The translations under genes and the position numbers were made by a program. The notes under the pieces were generated by a model. It saw nothing but the letters and a program-made list of their open reading frames with translations, did no database searches and was not told the DNA's origin. Shown piece after piece: positions 8,879 to 16,200 of a DNA stretch of 64,000 nucleotides; the first letter of the stretch is position 1, and every line of letters starts with the position of its first letter. Source of the DNA: Cellulosimicrobium cellulans (GTDB taxonomy: Bacteria > Actinomycetota > Actinomycetes > Actinomycetales > Cellulomonadaceae); the NCBI RefSeq assembly GCF_006539945.1, contig NZ_BJNZ01000016.1, forward strand, positions 39,682-103,681, written 5' to 3'.

Positions 8879-9682
8879 TCACCAGTCGGAGGTCGGGGCG
8901 TCCTGGGTCGTGGTGCCGGACTCGATCGCGGGCGTGACCTGGGTGGGCGACACCTGCGGAGCGGGGGACGAGCCCTGCTTGAGGGCAGCGAGGCGCGCCT
9001 CGATCTCGACGGCCTCGCCGGACGACTCGAGCTCGGCGAACTGGGAGTCGATGCTCGACGCCGCGACCTCGGCCTGGCCGATCGCCTGTGCCTCCTCGCG
9101 CCGCACGATCTCCTCGTAGCGCGAGATCTCGCTCGTCGGGTCGAGCACGTTGATGGAGCTGATCGCGCCCTGGACGGTCTGCTGGGCCTGGGCGCTCTTC
9201 TGCCGGGCCACGAGCGAGTCGCGCTTGGACCTCAGCTCGCCGAGCTTGTCCTTCATCATCGCGAGGCCCGACTTGAGCTTCTCGACCGACTCGCGCTGCG
9301 ACGCGATGAGCGGCTCGGCCTGGCGGACCTCACCCTCGGCGGAGATCTGCTTGCCGAGCGCGATCTTGGCGAGGTTGTCGAACTTGTCGGCGTTGGCGGT
9401 GTCGCCCTGCTGCCGGTAGCGGTCGGCCTGCGTGGAGGCGGCGACAGCCTTCTGGCCCCACTCCTGCACGGCGGCGACGTCCTCGTTGTAGTCCTGCTCC
9501 GCGAGGCGCAGGTTGCCGATGGTCTGCGCGACGGCCTGCTCGGCGTCGGCGATGTTGTTCGTGTAGTCGCGCACGAGCTGGTCCAGCATCTTCTGCGGGT
9601 CCTCCGCGTTGTCCAGGAGCGCGTTGATGTTCGCGCGGGCGAGCTGCGCGATCCGTCCGAAGATGCTCTGCTTCTCCGCCAT
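8879..9682 (-). CDS. pspA: Phage shock protein A / IM30-family membrane stress protein
   Basis: 267 residues, nearly all coiled-coil helix, starting with the amphipathic IFGRIAQLARANINALLDNAEDPQKML segment typical of PspA/IM30 (ESCRT-III superfamily). The protein would oligomerise on the cytoplasmic membrane and guard it against stress. The C-terminal 30 residues are a Thr/Ser/Pro tail. The start is supported by GAGGG 8 bases upstream. It lies 69 bases downstream of the TPM-domain membrane gene on the same strand, so the two are probably cotranscribed; this pairing suggests the membrane protein acts with PspA. Confidence 0.93.
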   Translation of the reverse strand: MAEKQSIFGRIAQLARANINALLDNAEDPQKMLDQLVRDYTNNIADAEQAVAQTIGNLRLAEQDYNEDVAAVQEWGQKAVAASTQADRYRQQGDTANADKFDNLAKIALGKQISAEGEVRQAEPLIASQRESVEKLKSGLAMMKDKLGELRSKRDSLVARQKSAQAQQTVQGAISSINVLDPTSEISRYEEIVRREEAQAIGQAEVAASSIDSQFAELESSGEAVEIEARLAALKQGSSPAPQVSPTQVTPAIESGTTTQDAPTSDW

Positions 9683-9751
9683 GGTCGTCCCTCTCTGGTG
9701 AGCCGTCTCGTGCTGGTCGGTGCTGCGTGCTGGTCTCGTTCGTCCGTCTCC

Positions 9752-11812
9752 TCAGAAGCGCCCGCCGCGGCCCGAGCGCCCGCCCGACGACCGGCCGCCA
9801 GGGCGACCGCCCGACCGGCCGCCCCCGAAGCCGCCGCCCCCGGACCCGCCGCCGAAGCTCCCGCCGCCGAACCCGCCGGACCGGCCGCCGCCCCCGCCGC
9901 CCCGCAGGATCGAGTCGAGCAGGATGCCGCCGAGCACCATGCCCCCGAGGTTGCTGCCGCCGCCCCCGCCGGACATCCCGCCGCCCTGCGACGACTGCCA
10001 GCTCGACGCGTCCTGCTGGGCGCGCTGCGCGGCGGACTGCGCTTGCGCGTCGGCCTGCTGAGCGCGGTCGAGCGCGGCGACGGGGTCGGTCGGCTGGAGG
10101 GCGCGCGCCTCGCCGAGCAGACGGATCGCCTCCGAGAGCCGGGTGCGTGCCTCGGGCCCGACGGCGCCACGCCGGGTCTCGATGAAGTCGTTCGTCGCGC
10201 GGACCTGGGAGTCGACGCGCGCGAGCGTGTCGCGCAGGAGCGCGTTGGCGCGCGCGGCCTGCTCGGCGCGCTCGCGGAAGGGGGCGAGCGCGGCGTCGAG
10301 AGCGCCCTCGGCCGCGGTGAGACGGCGCAGCGCCGCGAGCGGGTCACCGCCGTCGCGCGCGGCGCTCGCCGCCGTCGCGGCCGCCTGCGCCTCCGCGAGG
10401 GCCGGTGCGACGGCGGGGTCCGCGGGGGCGAGCCGGCCGGCGTCGGCGATGTCCGAGGTGATGGAGGCCAGCCCCCTGTCGAGGCGCGGGCCCGACTCGG
10501 CGAGGTCCGCGCCCGCCCGGTCGACGGCGTCGAGCAGCGTGACCGCCTGCCCGACGGCGTTCTGCGCGGCTCGCGCGAGCGCGACCGCCGTCGCGCGGTC
10601 CTTGCCGGCGAGCGCGTCGCGGCCCCGGGCGACGGACTCCCGGGCGTTGGCGACGAGCGCCTGCGCCTGGTCGGGGTTCTGCGCGACGGACGCGAGCGAC
10701 GTCGGCGGGTACGTGTGGGCGAGACCCTCGAGGGTCGTGCGCGCGGGCTCGACGCGGGCGAGGACCTCGCTCGCGCGCTGGTCCGTCTCGTCGAGCACCT
10801 GAGGAGCGCGCGCCTGGAGGTCGCGCAGCTCGTCGAAGGTGCGGGACTGGGCGTCGAGGGACTCGGCGACGTCGTCGCACAGCGCGACGATGCGGGCCAT
10901 CGCGTCCCGGGCCTGGGGCTCGGTCTCGGGGCGGTCGTCGTCGAGCTGCTGACGGAGCGCGAACGCCTCGGAGACCTTCCGCTTGCCCTCGGCGATCGCC
11001 GCGGAGAACTGCTGCGTCGCCTCGAGACCGAACTGCGCCTGGGCGAAGCCGAGCTCCTGCTCCGACGTCTTCACGGCGTCGTCGATCGCGACGAGGGCTG
11101 CGCTCGCGCGCCGGTCGAGCTCGTCGGTGGGCAGGGCCGCGAGGCCACCCTCCGCAGGACCCCCGCCCGGGGAGGTGCGGCGGCGTCGGGCGACCGCGCG
11201 CACGACCAGCACGACCACGAGGACGAGCGCGCCGAGCCCGAGCAGCACCCAGAACCAGGACACGCCCCCGGAGCCCTGGCTCGCGCCCCGAGCGACCTCG
11301 GCCGCGGCGATCGCGGCGCCGGCCCAGTCGTCGTCCCGCAGCTCGTCCTCCACGGCCGCGGAGATCCGGTCGAGCTCCGCGTCGGTGAGGGACACGTTGT
11401 TGTCGTAGGAGAACCCGTACCGCCGGTCCTCGGTCGCGACGGCGAGGAGCAGGTCGTCCACCCCGAGCCCGGACGTGTTGGCCGTGGCGTTCGCCCAGTC
11501 GACGCCGTCCATGCCGTCGAAGCCCGGCACGTACACGACGAAGAGCTGGAGGTCGGTGTCCTGCGCGAGGCGGTCGAGCGCGTCCTGGACCTCGTCGGTC
11601 TGGTTGCCGAGGACACCGTCGGGGTCGGTGATCTCGCCCGCGACGTCCACCGGGGGGACGGCGGACGCGGTCCCGGTGGGGACGAGCAGCGCGAGTCCGG
11701 TCAGCAGCGCGACGGCAGTCAGGGCGAGGCGGGTCGCGACGAGGGCGTGCAGCGCGCGGGCGCCACGGTCCGCGGCGGCGCGGGGGAGCGAGGGACGGTG
11801 GGCCGTGCTCAC
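9752..11812 (-). CDS. TPM-domain membrane protein with glycine-rich tail
   Basis: 686 residues with a GTG start (AAAGGA 9 bases upstream). Order: signal-like hydrophobic segment (about 28-50), extracytoplasmic TPM domain (about 55-175, LQLFVVYVPGF ... RRYGFSYDNN), one TM (FWVLLGLGALVLVVVLVV, about 185-205), a long Ala-rich helical cytoplasmic region, and a Gly/Ser/Arg tail from about residue 610. TPM domains occur in photosystem-repair phosphatases and bacterial membrane proteins. The coiled region could bind the coiled-coil PspA encoded next. The tail resembles low-complexity RGG-like sequence. Family certain, function not. Confidence 0.85.
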   Translation of the reverse strand: MSTAHRPSLPRAAADRGARALHALVATRLALTAVALLTGLALLVPTGTASAVPPVDVAGEITDPDGVLGNQTDEVQDALDRLAQDTDLQLFVVYVPGFDGMDGVDWANATANTSGLGVDDLLLAVATEDRRYGFSYDNNVSLTDAELDRISAAVEDELRDDDWAGAAIAAAEVARGASQGSGGVSWFWVLLGLGALVLVVVLVVRAVARRRRTSPGGGPAEGGLAALPTDELDRRASAALVAIDDAVKTSEQELGFAQAQFGLEATQQFSAAIAEGKRKVSEAFALRQQLDDDRPETEPQARDAMARIVALCDDVAESLDAQSRTFDELRDLQARAPQVLDETDQRASEVLARVEPARTTLEGLAHTYPPTSLASVAQNPDQAQALVANARESVARGRDALAGKDRATAVALARAAQNAVGQAVTLLDAVDRAGADLAESGPRLDRGLASITSDIADAGRLAPADPAVAPALAEAQAAATAASAARDGGDPLAALRRLTAAEGALDAALAPFRERAEQAARANALLRDTLARVDSQVRATNDFIETRRGAVGPEARTRLSEAIRLLGEARALQPTDPVAALDRAQQADAQAQSAAQRAQQDASSWQSSQGGGMSGGGGGSNLGGMVLGGILLDSILRGGGGGGRSGGFGGGSFGGGSGGGGFGGGRSGGRPGGRSSGGRSGRGGRF

Positions 11813-11916
11813 GCGCCGATCCTTTCCCAGCCGCCGGGGTCCCGCAATCGGTACCGGACGCGCCCGCGGCCCGCCTCCCCGGGGGAGACGGGCCGCGGGC
11901 GCTCAGCGGTGGCGCG

Positions 11917-14118
11917 TCAGCCGCACGCGACGGCGTCGTACGCCGCCGTGACGTCGTGCGGACCCTGGTCGCCGCCCGTGACGTGCACGGTCGCCTCGCC
12001 CGCGGCGACGGACGACGCGCGCGTCGCGAACGACTGGTACGCGTTCGCGCCCGGGGCGACGCTCGCGACGGTGCGCGACCCGAACGGCGTCGAGAGCGTC
12101 ACCGCGAGCGGGACCTCGCCGCCGTTGGTCGCCCGGACCGCGACGTACGCCTTGCCCGCGAGGCAGCGCGTCGTGGCCTCGACCGTGACGTCCGCCTCCG
12201 CGGGGAGGTCGGTCGGGTACGCGACGACCTGCGGGGAGGCGAACGAGCCGACGGCGGGCGCGCCCGTGTCGTTGACGACGTGGTCGATGCCGCCCGAGCC
12301 GTTGAGGAAGACGCTCGTCATCGACCGGAACGTCACGCCCGCGCGGACCGGCGCCTGGATGCCGCTCGCGACCCGCACGTCGACGCCCTGGTTGAAGAAC
12401 GAGTACACGCCCAGCCCGACGGCGTCGTGCCGCCGGACGTGGTCGCCCACCCGGTACGACGCGAACCCCTTGCGGTCGCCGTCCATGAACGCGGCCTGGC
12501 TCGGCACGTCGTAGGGGATCTCGCTCTGGTAGAAGACCGTGCGGCCGCGCTCACCGTTCCAGACCGTCTGGTTCTTCTGGTAGTGCTCGACGAAGAGGCC
12601 CGTGGCAGTCACGTCGTCGCCGTTCACGACGACGCCGTGGTCGCCCGTGTTCTGGCCCCACCCGATGCCGGCGCCGTGGTCCCCGCGCCAGGCCCAGACG
12701 TGGTCCATGAGCACGTGGTCGCTGTTGACCTCGATGCTCGTCGTCGCCTTGCCGACCCACGGGCCGCCGACGCGGACGAACACGTCGGTCAGCGTCGTCG
12801 GGTCGGCGGCGTCCGCCACGTGCGCGTCCGCCGGACCGACGCGCACGAGGACGTCCGACTCGACCGGTCCGGCGTCGACCGTGATGCCGGCGACCTTCAC
12901 GCCCGCGACGTCGCCGATCTCCAGCGCCGCGGTGCCCGACGTCGGCGCGAGGGACGCGTAGCCGAGGCCCAGCACGACCGTGCCGGGGTTCTCGACCTGG
13001 ATCGCCTCGTCGAGGTGGTAGACGCCGGGGGTGAGCAGGAGGTTCTTGCCGGTCGACAGGGCCGCGTTGATCTCCGCCGCAGAGTCGCCCTCCTGGGCGA
13101 CGAAGAAGCCGTCGAGAGACAGCTTCTGACCTGCGTCCGGGTCGGTCGACCAGTCGACGCCGCGCGTCTCGGTCCGCGCGTCCGGCACGAACACGGCGAG
13201 GTCCTCGCCGTCACGGAAGAGGAACGGCGCCTCCCGGCTCAGCGGGGTCGTGTCGAGCGTCGTCTTGTTGCCGGCGGTGCCGTCGGGCTGGGGCCCGAAG
13301 TCCGTGGCGGGGGCGCCCTCGACGCCGGAGAAGACCATGTTCCACACGCCGCCGTCCCAGGTGCCGACCTCGGAGTTGCGCGTGTACCACTGCTGCTGCG
13401 AGCCGGTCACGAGGCGGCCGGAGACGCGCGAGTTGGCGAGGTAGCCGCCGCTCGCGTACTCGCCGAAGCGGCCGAACACTGTGAGGTCGCCCTGGATGTC
13501 GACCCGGCGCAGCGGCGCGGCCTGCGACACCGCGAACCGGAGCTGGTGCGGGTCCGTGATCCCGGCCGGGAACGGGCGGTTCACGTCCTCGTCGACCGGG
13601 CGCTGGATGGGGTTGATCGCCACGTTGCTCAGCGAGCGCCAGAAGCGTGTGAGCGAACCCGGGTCCTGGCAGCTCCACGGGTTGCTCGGGCAGCTCACGA
13701 CCGGCTGCACGCTCAGCGCGCCGTTGATGAGCACGTCGTCCGGCTGGGCGCCCAGGCCGGCGATCGCGGTGTAGTAGCCGACCTCCGCGTTGACGATGCC
13801 GGTCGCCGTCGCCGGGTCGTCCTGGCCGGACGCGTCCCCGTAGACGCCGGGCTCGAAGAACACGGCGTGGCGGTCCTGGCTGAACTCCGCCTCGTCGTTG
13901 ATCGACGCGAGGTAGGTGTTGATCCGGTCCACCGACCACGAGTCGTCGATGAAGACGACGTTCGGTCCGAGGTCGGGGTCGGTGGCCGGCTCGGCCGTCG
14001 CGGGTGCGGCGAGGGCCACGCCCGTGGCGGCCACGGCGAGCGCCGCCACGCCCGCGCCGGCGGCACGGGCACGACGGGCCGGCCCGCCCGGGCCGGAGAT
14101 GGTCGTCGAGAGGGTCAC
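11917..14118 (-). CDS. Secreted beta-helix protein, GH55-like (beta-1,3-glucanase type)
   Basis: 733 residues. A Sec signal peptide with cleavage likely near ATA-EPA (about residue 42) is followed by repetitive strand-turn sequence of a double right-handed beta-helix (FFEPGVYG, LLLTPGVYHLDEAIQ, VVLGLGYASL, GLFVEHYQKNQTVWNGE). Related actinobacterial proteins are often mislabelled adenylyl cyclase or F5/8-type proteins and belong near GH55, whose members are exo-beta-1,3-glucanases. There is no carbohydrate-binding module: the C-terminal 90 residues are an Ig-like strand domain. The GTG start has AAGGAG 10 bases upstream. A CebR-like operator 112-125 bases before the start fits glucan-responsive expression. 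Enzyme activity is inference. Confidence 0.65.
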   Translation of the reverse strand: MTLSTTISGPGGPARRARAAGAGVAALAVAATGVALAAPATAEPATDPDLGPNVVFIDDSWSVDRINTYLASINDEAEFSQDRHAVFFEPGVYGDASGQDDPATATGIVNAEVGYYTAIAGLGAQPDDVLINGALSVQPVVSCPSNPWSCQDPGSLTRFWRSLSNVAINPIQRPVDEDVNRPFPAGITDPHQLRFAVSQAAPLRRVDIQGDLTVFGRFGEYASGGYLANSRVSGRLVTGSQQQWYTRNSEVGTWDGGVWNMVFSGVEGAPATDFGPQPDGTAGNKTTLDTTPLSREAPFLFRDGEDLAVFVPDARTETRGVDWSTDPDAGQKLSLDGFFVAQEGDSAAEINAALSTGKNLLLTPGVYHLDEAIQVENPGTVVLGLGYASLAPTSGTAALEIGDVAGVKVAGITVDAGPVESDVLVRVGPADAHVADAADPTTLTDVFVRVGGPWVGKATTSIEVNSDHVLMDHVWAWRGDHGAGIGWGQNTGDHGVVVNGDDVTATGLFVEHYQKNQTVWNGERGRTVFYQSEIPYDVPSQAAFMDGDRKGFASYRVGDHVRRHDAVGLGVYSFFNQGVDVRVASGIQAPVRAGVTFRSMTSVFLNGSGGIDHVVNDTGAPAVGSFASPQVVAYPTDLPAEADVTVEATTRCLAGKAYVAVRATNGGEVPLAVTLSTPFGSRTVASVAPGANAYQSFATRASSVAAGEATVHVTGGDQGPHDVTAAYDAVACG

Positions 14119-14229
14119 GGTGGGTGTTCTCCTTCGAACGGGGAGCCGGCGCAGCGCGCCGACGCCAGCGCGTCGTCGCGCTGATGCCGGGAGCCTAGGG
14201 CACCACTGACTGTCTTGTCAGTAACTCGC

Positions 14230-14243
14230 TGGGAGCGCTCTCA
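14230..14243. promoter_or_regulatory. CebR/LacI-type operator
   Basis: TGGGAGCGCTCTCA differs at one base from the perfect CebR palindrome TGGGAGCGCTCCCA used by actinobacterial LacI-family regulators of cellulose and beta-glucan genes. It lies upstream of the GH55-like gene. No cebR gene is in the window, so the regulator would act in trans. Confidence 0.7.
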
Positions 14244-14268
14244 CATCGTGGGACGAACCCCGTGAGTG

Positions 14269-14314
14269 CATGAAAAATGTCGTCCCGAATCGCTTCGAGA
14301 CGACATTTTTCATG
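14269..14314. terminator. Hairpin terminator downstream of the XPB-type helicase
   Basis: A perfect 16-bp stem (arms CATGAAAAATGTCGTC at 14269-14284 and its complement at 14299-14314) with an inner CGAA/TTCG mini-stem. The A/T runs are within the stem, unlike the usual GC-only hairpins nearby. It lies about 100 bases past the helicase stop and before the CebR-like site, so it should insulate the glucanase gene from the helicase operon. Confidence 0.7.
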
Positions 14315-14333
14315 GACTCAACGGTCGGCCTGG

Positions 14334-14436
14334 CACTGCACGACGCCCAGGTCCTCGTGTTCTCGGTCGGACTGGACGTCGTTCCGTGACAGCCGGGGAC
14401 GGTCCCCACCCGTCACTGCACGACGCCCAGGTCCTC
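14334..14436. repeat. 23-bp direct duplication of the helicase 3' end
   Basis: Positions 14334-14356 and 14414-14436 are identical over 23 bases with an 80-base period. The right copy spans the last codons and stop of the XPB-type helicase gene; the left copy lies beyond the stop and would encode the same EDLGVVQ ending read in from a different context. This is a footprint of tandem duplication or slippage at the gene end. Confidence 0.8.
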
Positions 14437-16092
14437 CGCGTCGACGATGCGGTAGGCGTACCCCTGCTCCGCCAGGAACCGCTGGCGGTGGGCCGCGAAG
14501 TCCTGGTCGACGGTGTCGCGCGCGACGACGGCGTAGAAGTGCGCGGTGCGACCGTCGGACTTCGGGCGCATGACGCGGCCGAGGCGCTGGGCCTCCTCCT
14601 GGCGCGACCCGAAGGACCCCGACACCTGGATCGCGACGGACGCCTCGGGCAGGTCGATGGAGAAGTTCGCGACCTTCGACACGACGAGCCGCGAGATCTC
14701 GCCCGTGCGGAACGCGTCGAACAGGCGCTGCCGCTCGCGGACCGTCGTCGCGCCCGTGATGAGCGGCGCGTCGAGGTGCTGCGACAGCTCTTCGAGCTGG
14801 TCGAGGTACTGCCCGATCACGAGCACCTGGTCGTCCGGGTGCTGCGCGACGATCCGCTCCACGACCCGGTTCTTGCCCGTGGCGGTCGCAGCGAGCCGGT
14901 ACTTGTCCTCGGGCTCGGCGACGGCGTACGTCATGCGGTCGGACTCGGGCAGCGTGAGGCGCACCTCGACGCAGTCCGCGGGCGCGATGTAGCCCTGCGC
15001 CTCGATGTCCTTCCACGGGGCGTCGTACCGCTTGGGCCCGATGAGCGAGAACACCTCGTCCTCCCGGCCGTCCTCGCGCACGAGCGTCGCGGTGAGCCCG
15101 AGGCGGCGGCGCGCCTGCAGGTCCGCCGTCATGCGGAAGATCGGCGCGGGCAGCAGGTGCACCTCGTCGTACACGACGAGCCCCCAGTCACGGGCGTCGA
15201 GCAGCTCGAGGTGCGTGTACACGCCCTTCCGCTTGGTCGTCAGCACCTGGTAGGTCGCGATCGTGACGGGCTTGATCTCCTTGCGCGCGCCGGAGTACTC
15301 GCCGATCTCGTCCTCGGTGAGCGTCGTGCGCCGCACGAGCTCGTCGCGCCACTGGCGCGCGCTGACCGTGTTCGTCACGAGGATGAGCGTCGTCGTCCCG
15401 GACCTCGCCATGGCGCCCGCCCCGACGATCGTCTTGCCCGCGCCGCACGGCAGCACGACGACGCCGCTCCCGCCGTGCCAGAACCCGTCCACCGCCTGCG
15501 CCTGGTACGGGCGCATCTCCCAGGGCTTCGGCTCCTCGCCCTCGGTGCGCGGCGGCGTCGTCGGGCTGAGCGCGATGGCGTGCTTCTCGCCGTCGACGTA
15601 CCCGGCGAGGTCCTCGGCGGGCCAGCCGAGCTTCACCAGCACCTGCTTGAGGTGGCCGCGCTCGGACGGGTGCACGACGACGGTCGTGTCGTCGATCCGG
15701 TCGCCCACCAGCCCGGCGGTGCGCTTGGACTTGAGCACCTCGGCGAGGACGGCGCGGTCCGTCGCCTCGAGCACGAGGCCGTGCGTCGGGTGCTGCGCGA
15801 GCGTGAGCCGCCCGTAGCGCGACATGGTCTCCGCGACGTCGATGAGCAGCGCGTGCGGTACCGGGTAGCGGGAGTACTCGATGAGCGTGTTGACGACCTG
15901 CTCCGCGTCGTGGCCGGCCGCGCGCGCGTTCCACAGCCCGAGCGGCGTGAGCCGGTAGGTGTGGACGTGCTCGGGGGCGCGCTCGAGCTCGGCGAACGGC
16001 GCGATCGCGCGGCGCGCGTCGTCGGCGCGCGGGTGGTCGACCTCGAGCAGCAGCGACTTGTCGCTCTGGACGATGAGTGGTCCGTCGGTCAT
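14413..16092 (-). CDS. XPB/Ssl2-type DNA repair helicase
   Basis: 559 residues, full length for bacterial XPB. An N-terminal damage-recognition-like domain (about 1-190) precedes Walker A (LPCGAGKT), motif II DEVH (VVYDEVHLL), motif III-like LTATLVRED, an RED-type loop, and helicase motifs V-VI (VSKVANFSIDLP ... EAQRLGRVMRP). It would unwind DNA 3' to 5' in nucleotide-excision-type repair or transcription-coupled processes. AGGAG 4-5 bases before ATG supports the start. The preceding gene encodes a helicase-associated protein; the 84-base gap between them is almost wholly repeat array B, so cotranscription would place that repeat in the mRNA. Confidence 0.93.
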   Translation of the reverse strand: MTDGPLIVQSDKSLLLEVDHPRADDARRAIAPFAELERAPEHVHTYRLTPLGLWNARAAGHDAEQVVNTLIEYSRYPVPHALLIDVAETMSRYGRLTLAQHPTHGLVLEATDRAVLAEVLKSKRTAGLVGDRIDDTTVVVHPSERGHLKQVLVKLGWPAEDLAGYVDGEKHAIALSPTTPPRTEGEEPKPWEMRPYQAQAVDGFWHGGSGVVVLPCGAGKTIVGAGAMARSGTTTLILVTNTVSARQWRDELVRRTTLTEDEIGEYSGARKEIKPVTIATYQVLTTKRKGVYTHLELLDARDWGLVVYDEVHLLPAPIFRMTADLQARRRLGLTATLVREDGREDEVFSLIGPKRYDAPWKDIEAQGYIAPADCVEVRLTLPESDRMTYAVAEPEDKYRLAATATGKNRVVERIVAQHPDDQVLVIGQYLDQLEELSQHLDAPLITGATTVRERQRLFDAFRTGEISRLVVSKVANFSIDLPEASVAIQVSGSFGSRQEEAQRLGRVMRPKSDGRTAHFYAVVARDTVDQDFAAHRQRFLAEQGYAYRIVDAEDLGVVQ

Positions 16093-16104
16093 GTGTCTCC
16101 TTGC

Positions 16105-16200
16105 CGAGGTGGAACCGTGGTCTCGCGAGGGAGAACCGCGGTGCCGCGAGGCCGAGGCGTGGTCGTGACCACGGTTCTACCTCGCGCCACCAGGGTTCTC
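16105..16200. repeat. 21-bp repeat array B, head-to-head
   Basis: The left half (16105 to about 16165) carries units reading GAGGTGGAACCGTGG, and the right half (16167-16200) carries the inverse, GACCACGGTTCTACCTCG. The outermost left unit and the first right unit are complementary over 17 of 18 bases, so a transcript could fold into a long stem with a roughly 43-base loop. The right half overlaps the 3' end of the upstream gene and contains its stop codon (CTA at 16177-16179 on this strand). Confidence 0.85.
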
